The position numbers and the translations under genes are program-made. Below, piece by piece: positions 1 to 5,066 of a stretch of DNA of 5,066 nucleotides; positions within the stretch are counted from its first letter, which is position 1, and each line of letters begins with the position of its first letter. The notes under the pieces were generated by a model, which had not been told where the DNA came from, did not search any database, and was given only the letters and a program-made list of their open reading frames with translations. Source of the stretch: an uncultured bacterium (GTDB lineage Bacteria; Cyanobacteriota; Vampirovibrionia; Gastranaerophilales; Gastranaerophilaceae); contig USGC01000142.1 of the NCBI GenBank assembly GCA_900554095.1, forward strand, positions 1-5,066, in the 5' to 3' direction.

Positions 1-6
1 CCCCCC
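1..6. other. Homopolymer at left edge (C6; G6 reading outward)
   Basis: The window opens with six C, which is six G when read outward along the minus-strand gene. The right edge also ends in a G run read outward. This symmetry suggests poly-G read tails carried into contig ends rather than genomic sequence. The terminal codons of the edge genes should not be trusted. Confidence 0.5.
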
Positions 7-146
7 ATTGACTTACCCGCAAAAATACTACCATTCATGCTCATGCGAGAATCTTGCTTGGCAGCACTTTTTCTTATTGGCGAGGTTTCTTTACCTTGCA
101 CTGCGTTCAACTTTAATTTGAAAAAATTTCCGTCGATGCCGGACAT
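1..146 (-). CDS. Unrecognised protein, 5' end only (partial)
   Basis: This is the start of a minus-strand gene that runs off the left edge; 48 codons are visible and no stop occurs. The protein begins MSGIDGNFFKLKLNAVQGKE and continues with a Lys/Ser-rich, probably disordered stretch containing two closely spaced Met residues (35 and 37). There is no signal peptide or membrane segment. The start is well supported: an AAGGAG Shine-Dalgarno on the minus strand (plus positions 153-158) lies 6 bases before the ATG, and a promoter-like pair lies upstream. It is transcribed divergently from the ABC exporter. I do not recognise the family, and the fragment is too short to assign a function. The final Gly codon falls in a homopolymer at the edge and may be artefactual. 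The plus-strand open frame over the same bases (37-315) lacks a ribosome binding site and turns into low-complexity Phe/Ile/Asn sequence, so the minus-strand reading is preferred. Confidence 0.72.
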   Translation of the reverse strand, partial: MSGIDGNFFKLKLNAVQGKETSPIRKSAAKQDSRMSMNGSIFAGKSMG

Positions 147-172
147 AGCTCTCTCCTTATTTTTATGCTCTA

Positions 173-201
173 TAAATATAAAAGATTTTTATTTTGTGCA
201 A
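173..201 (-). promoter_or_regulatory. Candidate sigma-70 type promoter of the left-edge gene
   Basis: On the minus strand, TTGCAC (plus 196-201) is followed after 17 bases by TATTTA (plus 173-178). An overlapping TATATT (175-180) at 15 bases is an alternative -10. Transcription would start some 20 bases before the ATG, leaving room for the AAGGAG site at 153-158. The AT-rich background makes chance matches easy. Confidence 0.4.
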
Positions 202-304
202 TTTCAACGGATAAACATTTTTTTTACAAAACGTAACATTTTTTATTTGATAATAAATTTTAATAAAATAATAAATCCGTTTTTATTTGTGTTAATATTT
301 TTAT

Positions 305-348
305 ATTGCATGTAAAAGATGTGATGATTGCATATAAGGGAGAATGTA
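305..348 (+). repeat. Imperfect 22-base tandem repeat before the ABC exporter
   Basis: Two head-to-tail copies (305-326 and 327-348) each begin ATTGCATRTAA, matching at 10 of the first 11 bases; the remainder is poorly conserved (13 of 22 overall). The 22-base period is about two helical turns, so it could be a pair of operator half-sites. It may equally be chance or a decayed duplication. The second copy includes the exporter's Shine-Dalgarno GGAG (339-342). Confidence 0.4.
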
Positions 349-354
349 ATATAA

Positions 355-2142
355 ATGATAAACTGTAACGAATTTATTAATAAATTGAAGAGCCAGCGAT
401 TTGTGATTAATTATTGCCGCATGTGGCCGTATGTAAAACCGTTTTGGTTCAGAGCGCTGTGTTCTATGCTTATATGTATACCAATCGGTTCATTGGATGC
501 TGTTATTGCACTTGCATTAAAGCCTTATATGGATTTAGTCATGGTTGAAAAAAGCATCGCTTCACCGTGGTATATTCCGCTCGGTATCGTTGCATTTACG
601 TCCTTGCAAGGCGGTTTAAAATATATGTCATCATATTTGTCAACTTGGGTAGGCGGCAAGATTACGAATGGGCTGAAGTATGATATGTTCAAAAAGCTTT
701 TGACATTGCCGACTTCATTTTTTGATACCAAAAATTCCGGCGATGTAGTTTTTCAATTCAATAACCAGGCGGATATAGCATGTGCAGGCTTGTTAGATAA
801 TTTAAGTATATTTACACAGAGAATATTTTCATCAATTTCATTGGTATGTGTGTTGTTCTACAACTCATGGCAGCTTGCTTTAATCGCTGTTGTGGTATTA
901 GGGTGTGCGTTTGCGCCAGTTGCTAAGTTGCAAAAACGAATAAAAAGTGTAATGGAAAAAACAGTATTTGCCGATGCTTCAATAATTACCGAATATAACG
1001 AAGTTTTTGCTGGAAATAAAACTATTATTTCATATAACCTTGCCAAAAATGAAACGAATAAATTTTCAACAATATTGAAAAACATATTTAATCTACGTAT
1101 TAAAATGGTACAAAAAACGCAGTGGTTATCACCAATGATGCATGTAATTGTATCAGTAGGTATTGCCGCGGCAATCGGTTACGGAAGCCATTTGATTATG
1201 ACAAACCAGATTACAAGCGGGAACTTTGTTTCATTTATTACGGCTTTGATTTTGCTCTATACTCCGGTAAAAAATATTGGAAATAACTTAAACGCTGTAC
1301 AATTCTCATTCTTCTCAATTGAAAGGATTTTTGAAGTGCTGGATTCAACGCCTAGCATTAGAGACAGCGAAAACGCTCAAATATTAAGTCGCAGCCATTC
1401 TAAAATTCAATTTAAGGATGTCAACTTTGAATATATCCCCAATGTACCTGTATTAAAAAATATTAACCTTGAAGTGCATAAAGGTGAAACCATTGCATTT
1501 GTAGGGAATTCAGGCGGCGGAAAAACAACAATTGTCAACCTTCTTCCTCGTTTTTATGATGTCAAATCAGGCAGCATAATGATAGATGACGTTGATATAA
1601 GAAAATACACTCTTACCTCATTGCGCGATCATATAGCAGTGGTATTTCAAGATAACTTCTTGTTCTCCGGTACAATAAGAGAAAATATATTGTTAGGAAA
1701 TGAGAATGCAACAGAGGAACAAATTGAAAACGCTGTTAAAATGGCATATTTAGACGAGTTCATAAAAACTTTGCAAGAAGGATTAGACACTCAAATCGGC
1801 GAGCGCGGAATATTACTTTCCGGAGGCCAAAAACAGCGTGTCGCAATCGCTCGTGCATTTTTGAAAGATGCTCCAATTATTATTCTTGATGAAGCTACAT
1901 CAGCCTTGGATAATAAAGCAGAAGCAATTGTTCAAAAAGCAATAGACAATTTGATGCAGGACAAAACCGTATTTGTCATTGCACATAGATTATCAACAAT
2001 TCAAAATGCAAACAAAATTGTTGTAATCAATCAAGGAGAAATCGTAGAAACTGGTTCTCATGAAGAGCTTCTTCATATCGAAAACGGTGCATACAAAGCA
2101 CTTTACGAAATGCAGTTTAAAAAACAAGAAGTAAATGTTTAA
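355..2142 (+). CDS. ABC-B type exporter, fused membrane and ATPase domains (MsbA-like)
   Basis: This 595-residue half-transporter would act as a homodimer in the inner membrane, using ATP to export a lipid, drug or other hydrophobic compound. The type I exporter membrane domain (about 20-325) has six predicted helices, near 34-55, 73-97, 150-170, 172-190, 260-282 and 286-305. The ATPase domain (about 350-590) is complete: Walker A GNSGGGKT 384-391, Q-loop Gln432, signature LSGGQ 488-492, Walker B ending Asp512 with catalytic Glu513, D-loop SALD 516-519 and switch His544. Length and order match MsbA/BmrA proteins (about 580-600 residues). Substrate cannot be read from sequence, so no symbol is given; lipid A-core flipping is one option if the cell makes LPS. 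The ATG follows an in-frame TAA, and GGAG (339-342) lies 12 bases upstream, a rather long spacing. Met23 is an alternative start but has no ribosome binding site. No partner gene is adjacent. Confidence 0.93.
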   Translation: MINCNEFINKLKSQRFVINYCRMWPYVKPFWFRALCSMLICIPIGSLDAVIALALKPYMDLVMVEKSIASPWYIPLGIVAFTSLQGGLKYMSSYLSTWVGGKITNGLKYDMFKKLLTLPTSFFDTKNSGDVVFQFNNQADIACAGLLDNLSIFTQRIFSSISLVCVLFYNSWQLALIAVVVLGCAFAPVAKLQKRIKSVMEKTVFADASIITEYNEVFAGNKTIISYNLAKNETNKFSTILKNIFNLRIKMVQKTQWLSPMMHVIVSVGIAAAIGYGSHLIMTNQITSGNFVSFITALILLYTPVKNIGNNLNAVQFSFFSIERIFEVLDSTPSIRDSENAQILSRSHSKIQFKDVNFEYIPNVPVLKNINLEVHKGETIAFVGNSGGGKTTIVNLLPRFYDVKSGSIMIDDVDIRKYTLTSLRDHIAVVFQDNFLFSGTIRENILLGNENATEEQIENAVKMAYLDEFIKTLQEGLDTQIGERGILLSGGQKQRVAIARAFLKDAPIIILDEATSALDNKAEAIVQKAIDNLMQDKTVFVIAHRLSTIQNANKIVVINQGEIVETGSHEELLHIENGAYKALYEMQFKKQEVNV

Positions 2143-2158
2143 AATAGATTTATCCGTC

Positions 2159-2191
2159 AATTCAATGATTTTTTTATAAAAAAATTGAATT
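2159..2191 (+). terminator. AT-rich hairpin after the ABC exporter, possible weak terminator
   Basis: The arms AATTCAA (2159-2165) and TTGAATT (2185-2191) pair perfectly. Inside them T7 (2169-2175) faces A7 (2178-2184), with TGA bulged on the left. The stem has only one G-C pair and only a short T run follows, so termination would be inefficient. Its position 16 bases after the exporter stop supports a terminator role. Confidence 0.4.
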
Positions 2192-2213
2192 TTAAAATAA
2201 AAAGTTGTATACT
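2185..2213 (+). promoter_or_regulatory. Promoter of the DAACS symporter
   Basis: TTGAAT (2185-2190) and TATACT (2208-2213) are separated by exactly 17 bases, a good sigma-70 type match. The predicted start near 2220 gives a leader of about 28 bases containing the AAGAGG ribosome binding site. The -35 box overlaps the right arm of the preceding hairpin. A TTGACA at 2213-2218 looks like a -35, but its -10 would fall on the ribosome binding site, so it is not favoured. Confidence 0.6.
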
Positions 2214-2231
2214 TGACAAGTAACAAGAATT

Positions 2232-2237
2232 AAGAGG
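2232..2237 (+). promoter_or_regulatory. Ribosome binding site fixing the symporter start
   Basis: AAGAGG lies 10 bases before the ATG at 2248. This favours Met1 over the second Met (codon 5, 22 bases away) and over an ATG at 2240, which is only 2 bases from the site and meets a stop after three codons. Confidence 0.6.
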
Positions 2238-2247
2238 TTATGTATAT

Positions 2248-3570
2248 ATGAAATTACACATGCAAATACTTATTGCACTAGGTCTTGGGATTAAGCGGAA
2301 CTGGCATATATTTTTTGGAATAATTGCCGGGATTGTCGTGGGAATATTTCTACATTCGCATGAAAATCCGTTAGTTGCGAATATTTTGACATTTATAGGC
2401 CAAGTATTCATAAGATTAATCCAGATGGTCGTAATTCCTCTTGTAGTATCAGCAATAATAATCGGTATTACAAGTGTCGGCGATAATAAACAGCTTGGAA
2501 AATTCGGCTCAAAAATGGTGCTTTATTACGGAATAATCACAACGGCTGCCGTTGCAATCGGTGCAGCACTTGCTTTGATTATGAAGCCCGGCATAGGTGC
2601 TGCTAATTATATAGCAGCAAATGCAGCAACAGAAGTTCAGGCCTCAGTTGCAACAACAATGCAGCAGCAACAGGGAAATATTTTAAATATTTTTCTGGGC
2701 TTTATTCCAAACAATCCTTTCCATTCAATCGCGGCGGGCGATATGGTTCCGATTATTGTATTTATGCTGATATTTGCCGTTGCACTTGCAAAAGTCGGAG
2801 ATGTTAATCGTCCGATTGTATCGTTTTTTGAATCAGTATTTGCGGCAACAATGAAAATTACTGACTGGATTATGTTTCTTGCGGCACCTGGCGTATTTGC
2901 ATTAACCGCAAGCGCTGTTTCAAGCTTTGGTATAGAAATTTTCTCCAGTATTTCCAAGTATTTGCTAGTTCTGTTAATTGGTTTTGCAATTCAGTTGTTT
3001 GTAGTTTATCCTCTTTTCTTGAAAAGAACTTCAAAGGTTTCTGTTGTAATGCTTTATTCTGCTGTAACAGAAGCAATGATGGTCGCATTTGGGACAGCAA
3101 GTTCGTCAGCTACATTGCCTTTGACCATAGCGTGTTGTGAAAAACGCGGAATTTCACATAAAATTTCAAGTTTTGTACTTCCTCTTGGCGCAACATTAAA
3201 TATGGATGGAACAGCATTGCTTCAGGTAGTTGCAGTAATATTTTTAGCGCAGGCATACGGTGTTGTATTGACGCCATTTTTGCTTATCCAAATCTGTCTT
3301 TTGGCAATAATTGCATCATCAACTTGTGCGGGAATCCCAGGTGCCGGCTTAATTACAATCGCATTAATCCTTAATGGCATGGGATTAAGTCCTGAACAAC
3401 TTGTTGTAGGTTTTGCGTTCTTGTTCACTATTGAAAGAATTACAGATATGATGAGAACGCTTGTTAACGTAACTTCAGACGTGGTCGTGGCAGCCGCAAT
3501 TGCGGATAACGAAAACGAAATCAATTACGATTTGTTGAACAACCCTGCGGCGTATGAAGAAATAGCATAA
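2248..3570 (+). CDS. Dicarboxylate/amino acid:cation symporter (DAACS), glutamate/aspartate type
   Basis: This 440-residue inner-membrane protein would import acidic amino acids with Na+ or H+, as a trimer in this family. The core is complete: serine-rich hairpin HP1 GTASSSATLP (282-291), helix 7 NMDGT (318-322), hairpin HP2 with SSTCAGIPGAG (357-367) and helix 8 from about 385. By alignment from memory to archaeal GltPh, Asp400, Arg403, Thr404, Asn407 and Asp411 match Asp394, Arg397, Thr398, Asn401 and Asp405. Arg403 is the residue that reads the side-chain carboxylate, so glutamate/aspartate is likelier than a neutral substrate. GltPh Asp390 is replaced by Glu396. The helix 3-4 loop (about 113-165) is Ala-rich with a four-Gln run at 139-142. 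Length is normal. It has its own promoter and a strong terminator, so it is probably monocistronic. It resembles gltP/gltT, but family evidence alone does not settle the symbol or the coupling ion. Confidence 0.93.
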   Translation: MKLHMQILIALGLGIKRNWHIFFGIIAGIVVGIFLHSHENPLVANILTFIGQVFIRLIQMVVIPLVVSAIIIGITSVGDNKQLGKFGSKMVLYYGIITTAAVAIGAALALIMKPGIGAANYIAANAATEVQASVATTMQQQQGNILNIFLGFIPNNPFHSIAAGDMVPIIVFMLIFAVALAKVGDVNRPIVSFFESVFAATMKITDWIMFLAAPGVFALTASAVSSFGIEIFSSISKYLLVLLIGFAIQLFVVYPLFLKRTSKVSVVMLYSAVTEAMMVAFGTASSSATLPLTIACCEKRGISHKISSFVLPLGATLNMDGTALLQVVAVIFLAQAYGVVLTPFLLIQICLLAIIASSTCAGIPGAGLITIALILNGMGLSPEQLVVGFAFLFTIERITDMMRTLVNVTSDVVVAAAIADNENEINYDLLNNPAAYEEIA

Positions 3571-3586
3571 TTATTCTTAATTCTAT

Positions 3587-3627
3587 AAAGTCCCTCAAAC
3601 TTCCATCTTGGGGGGCTTTTTTTTTTT
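3587..3627 (+). terminator. Strong Rho-independent terminator after the symporter
   Basis: Left arm 3587-3598 (AAAGTCCCTCAA) pairs along all 12 positions with right arm 3608-3619 (TTGGGGGGCTTT), including two G-U wobbles, around a 9-base loop. The right arm runs into eleven T (3617-3627). It begins 17 bases after the symporter stop and separates that unit from queF. Confidence 0.93.
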
Positions 3628-3655
3628 AATTAAAACCTCTTGTTGTAATTCAATA

Positions 3656-3684
3656 TTGAGAAATTTATTTTTTTTAGATATTCT
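3656..3684 (+). promoter_or_regulatory. Promoter of queF-yraN, positioned for a leaderless mRNA
   Basis: TTGAGA (3656-3661) and TATTCT (3679-3684) are separated by 17 bases. A start 7 bases past the -10 falls on the A of the ATG at 3691, and no Shine-Dalgarno is present. A second pair, TTGTAA (3643-3648) and TATTTT (3666-3671), also at 17 bases, would give a leader of only about 13 bases. I see no preQ1 riboswitch in the 63 bases between the terminator and queF. Confidence 0.5.
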
Positions 3685-3690
3685 GTGATT

Positions 3691-4602
3691 ATGAAAAATT
3701 ACAAAGAAGATAGAACTGAAAAAATTGCATCAACCTACCTTGGGAAAAAGGTTAGCGTAAATGACGAATACAATCCCGGGCTTCTTGTTGCAATACCAAG
3801 AAGCGATAACCGTAAGCAGTACGATATTCACTGTGAAAACCTTCCGTTTGAAGGTTTTGATGTTTGGCATGCATATGAATTTTCCTGTCTTACAAATAGC
3901 GGGCTTCCTGTTACAAGACTTTTGAAGCTTAACTACAATTGTGAAAGCGAGTTTTTGGTTGAGTCTAAATCTTTAAAATTATACTTGAATTCTTTCAATA
4001 TGACTAGGCTGGGACGCGCGACAAGCGAATGTTTGGAGCTTTGCAAGTCTATGATTGAAAAAGATTTGAGCAGGGTTTTAAAAACAAAAGTAACAGCAAA
4101 TTTTATTGAGAATAATGCAGAAAGAATTCAAATTTTCGAGGAATTTGTAAACCTTATGGAGTTTATAGATGAAAAAGATATAAAGGCAGAAAATTACAAA
4201 GAAGCGCCGGAACTTTTACAAATAGAAAAGAATCTTCAAACAGAGAAGCATTTTTTAACCTATGATTCATTGCGGTCGAATTGCAGAGTTACACACCAGC
4301 CGGATTTTGGAGATGTGTTTATCTATTACAATTCAAAAAATCATATTAAGGAAGATAGCTTGATAAAATACTTAATTTCTTTTCGCTCAGAATTTCATTT
4401 TCATGAAGAATGCTGCGAAATGATATTCAAAAGACTATACGATATATTAGATAAAGATGATGAATTATTTGTATGCGCGTTGTATACAAGAAGGGGCGGC
4501 ATTGATATCTGCCCTGCACGCTGGACGCGGAATTGTATCGTAGAAGATGTTTCAAAGCTGATTGACGTAACAAAATATGCAAGAAAAAGTATTAAACAAT
4601 AA
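3691..4602 (+). CDS. queF: NADPH-dependent 7-cyano-7-deazaguanine (preQ0) reductase, bimodular
   Basis: QueF reduces the nitrile of preQ0 to preQ1 with two NADPH in the cytoplasm, committing the base to queuosine in tRNA. From the ATG at 3691 the protein has 303 residues, close to the two-domain E. coli type (282) and far from the single-domain B. subtilis type (about 165). The N-terminal half carries the QueF motif ESKSLKLY at 91-98, continuing LNSFN. The C-terminal half has SNC with nucleophile Cys198, then HQPD with Asp205 seven residues later as in E. coli (Cys190/Asp197), then His238-Glu239, and YTRRGGIDI near 265-273. All catalytic residues are present. The extra length is partly a tail after the last conserved block. 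An in-frame GTG at 3685 would add two residues; ATG is preferred, though neither start has a Shine-Dalgarno. No other queuosine gene is visible; yraN follows after 22 bases. Confidence 0.96.
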   Translation: MKNYKEDRTEKIASTYLGKKVSVNDEYNPGLLVAIPRSDNRKQYDIHCENLPFEGFDVWHAYEFSCLTNSGLPVTRLLKLNYNCESEFLVESKSLKLYLNSFNMTRLGRATSECLELCKSMIEKDLSRVLKTKVTANFIENNAERIQIFEEFVNLMEFIDEKDIKAENYKEAPELLQIEKNLQTEKHFLTYDSLRSNCRVTHQPDFGDVFIYYNSKNHIKEDSLIKYLISFRSEFHFHEECCEMIFKRLYDILDKDDELFVCALYTRRGGIDICPARWTRNCIVEDVSKLIDVTKYARKSIKQ

Positions 4603-4612
4603 AATCTCAATC

Positions 4613-4617
4613 GGGAG
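4613..4617 (+). promoter_or_regulatory. Ribosome binding site of yraN
   Basis: GGGAG lies 7 bases before the yraN ATG at 4625, within the 22-base gap after queF. No promoter fits in that gap, so translation from a shared queF-yraN transcript is expected. Confidence 0.6.
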
Positions 4618-4624
4618 TTAAGAG

Positions 4625-4975
4625 ATGAATAACAGAAAATTCGGTGATAGTGGAGAGGATCTTGCCTGCCGATATTTAGAAAAGCAGGGTTACAAAATCA
4701 TAGAGCGCAACAAGCACTATTCAAGGTTTTGCGAAATTGATATAATCGCACTATACAAAGATACCCACGTTTTTGTAGAGGTGAAAACCAGAAAAACAAA
4801 TGCTTTTGGCACGCCGATGGAAGCGATTACAAAGACGAAATTTGAGAATATATACAAAGGCGTGCAGTATTATACAAGTGAAAACAAAGTTAAAAAATAC
4901 AGAATTGACGTAATAGGAATAACAATTAAACCGGAGTTAAAAATCGAGCATTTGAAAAACGTCAGCCTTTTTTAA
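4625..4975 (+). CDS. yraN: YraN / UPF0102 family nuclease-fold protein
   Basis: This small cytoplasmic protein of 116 residues, normal for the family, has the UPF0102 pattern: GEDLACRYLEKQGY (10-23), ERN (27-29), EIDII (37-41), FVEVKTR (50-56), FGTPMEAI (61-68) and RIDVIGI (93-99), ending with the usual IEHLKN stretch (107-112). Asp39, Glu52 and Lys54 form a PD-(D/E)XK-like active site, with Glu11 also conserved, so it looks catalytically intact. The family is predicted to act as an endonuclease, possibly Holliday-junction related, but its biological role is poorly established. The start is supported by GGGAG 7 bases upstream. It probably shares a transcript with queF. In many bacteria yraN lies near rnhB or rRNA-processing genes, a setting not seen here. 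No clear terminator follows. Confidence 0.93.
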   Translation: MNNRKFGDSGEDLACRYLEKQGYKIIERNKHYSRFCEIDIIALYKDTHVFVEVKTRKTNAFGTPMEAITKTKFENIYKGVQYYTSENKVKKYRIDVIGITIKPELKIEHLKNVSLF

Positions 4976-4981
4976 ATACAC

Positions 4982-5009
4982 TTGAAAAATCGAAAAAATA
5001 TGTTATAAT
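4982..5009 (+). promoter_or_regulatory. Extended -10 promoter of the right-edge gene
   Basis: TTGAAA (4982-4987) is followed after 16 bases by a perfect TATAAT (5004-5009), preceded by the extended -10 TG at 5001-5002 (TGTTATAAT). It starts only 6 bases after the yraN stop. The predicted transcript start near 5016 gives a leader of about 23 bases containing the AAAGGAG ribosome binding site. This is the best promoter match in the window. Confidence 0.7.
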
Positions 5010-5038
5010 AAAAGCAAAAACGAAAGGAGCTGAAAACC

Positions 5039-5066
5039 ATGAATAGTCAACAATCCTTGGGGGGGG
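5039..5066 (+). CDS. Unrecognised protein, first nine codons only (partial)
   Basis: An ATG at 5039 is preceded by AAAGGAG (5023-5029) at a 9-base spacing and by the extended -10 promoter, so a real gene very probably begins here. Only MNSQQSLGG can be read before the edge. The last two Gly codons lie in the terminal run of eight G (5059-5066) and may be artefactual, leaving about seven trusted residues. Nothing can be said about function. Its own promoter suggests regulation separate from queF-yraN, although no terminator blocks readthrough. Confidence 0.6.
5059..5066. other. Homopolymer at right edge (G8)
   Basis: The window ends in eight G, mirroring the six C at the left edge; both are poly-G read outward. 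This is the pattern expected of two-colour sequencing tails retained at contig ends. The reading of the right-edge gene past about 5058 is unreliable. Confidence 0.5.

Larger units (their letters stand above)
147..354. other. Divergent intergenic region
   Basis: This 208-base, extremely AT-rich stretch separates the divergent starts of the unrecognised minus-strand gene and the ABC exporter. It holds the minus-strand ribosome binding site and promoter-like pair on its left side, and an imperfect 22-base tandem repeat with the exporter's ribosome binding site on its right. The middle (about 205-300) is runs of A and T, with no gene or hairpin that I can support. For the exporter, TTGATA (247-252) with TAATAA (269-274) at 16 bases is possible, but no plus-strand promoter stands out from the AT background. 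Confidence 0.6.

Noticed and set aside
37..315. Plus-strand open frame of 92 codons at the left edge
   Set aside because: It lies antisense to the better supported minus-strand gene, has no ribosome binding site, and its second half is low-complexity translation of the AT-rich intergenic region.
344..349. Start-stop element ATG-TAA just before the exporter
   Set aside because: It sits 1 base after the Shine-Dalgarno, too close to initiate, and ATG next to TAA is expected by chance in such AT-rich sequence.
525..1085. Minus-strand open frames inside the ABC exporter
   Set aside because: They are antisense to a complete transporter gene, with no ribosome binding site and no recognisable protein pattern.
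2213..2218. Consensus TTGACA as a -35 box for the symporter
   Set aside because: A -10 at 17 bases would fall on the ribosome binding site (2236-2241) and put the transcript start at the start codon; TTGAAT-17-TATACT fits better.
2240..2251. Three-codon mini-ORF (ATG TAT ATA TGA) overlapping the symporter start as ATGA
   Set aside because: Only 2 bases separate it from the ribosome binding site, and the symporter ATG is better spaced; a regulatory role has no further support.
2637..3524. Three long minus-strand open frames inside the symporter gene
   Set aside because: They are antisense shadows of a complete, motif-rich symporter and lack ribosome binding sites.
3628..3690. Possible preQ1 riboswitch before queF
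   Set aside because: The C-rich loop and A-rich tail pseudoknot pattern of preQ1-I is not present, and the 63-base gap has no convincing hairpin.
1..5066. A new multi-gene system (defence, mobile element or biosynthetic cluster)
   Set aside because: The complete genes are common transport, tRNA-modification and UPF0102 families with separate promoters and terminators; no repeats array, integrase, transposase or toxin-antitoxin pair is visible.

Overview
This is an ordinary stretch of AT-rich bacterial chromosome (about one third G+C by eye), holding four complete genes and the 5' ends of two more. Codons are standard bacterial, and Shine-Dalgarno sites precede most genes. I cannot name the organism from the sequence. 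Low G+C with an MsbA-like exporter, a bimodular QueF and a UPF0102 protein would fit an uncultured host-associated bacterium, perhaps a gut Melainabacteria/Gastranaerophilales-type lineage, but that is a weak guess.

Layout. Positions 1-146 hold the first 48 codons of an unrecognised minus-strand gene that runs off the left edge. A 208-base AT-rich divergent region (147-354) separates it from a plus-strand ABC-B type exporter (355-2142), a complete half-transporter with the membrane domain fused to the ATPase. A weak AT-rich hairpin and a good promoter lie between it and a glutamate/aspartate-type DAACS symporter (2248-3570). A very strong Rho-independent terminator (3587-3627) closes that unit. 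Next come queF (3691-4602), encoding bimodular preQ0 reductase for queuosine synthesis, and yraN (4625-4975), encoding a UPF0102 nuclease-fold protein. They are 22 bases apart and very likely cotranscribed. Right after yraN is an extended -10 promoter with a strong ribosome binding site and the first nine codons of another gene, which runs off the right edge.

The genes do not form one pathway. They look like three or four small transcription units, covering export, amino-acid uptake, tRNA modification and a nuclease-fold protein. I see no tRNA, rRNA, CRISPR, IS element, phage gene or defence island. The points most worth checking are a possible leaderless queF mRNA (a good promoter placed so transcription would begin at the ATG, with no Shine-Dalgarno), an imperfect 22-base tandem repeat next to the exporter start, a terminator arm that doubles as a -35 box, and outward-facing poly-G at both edges that looks like an assembly artefact.
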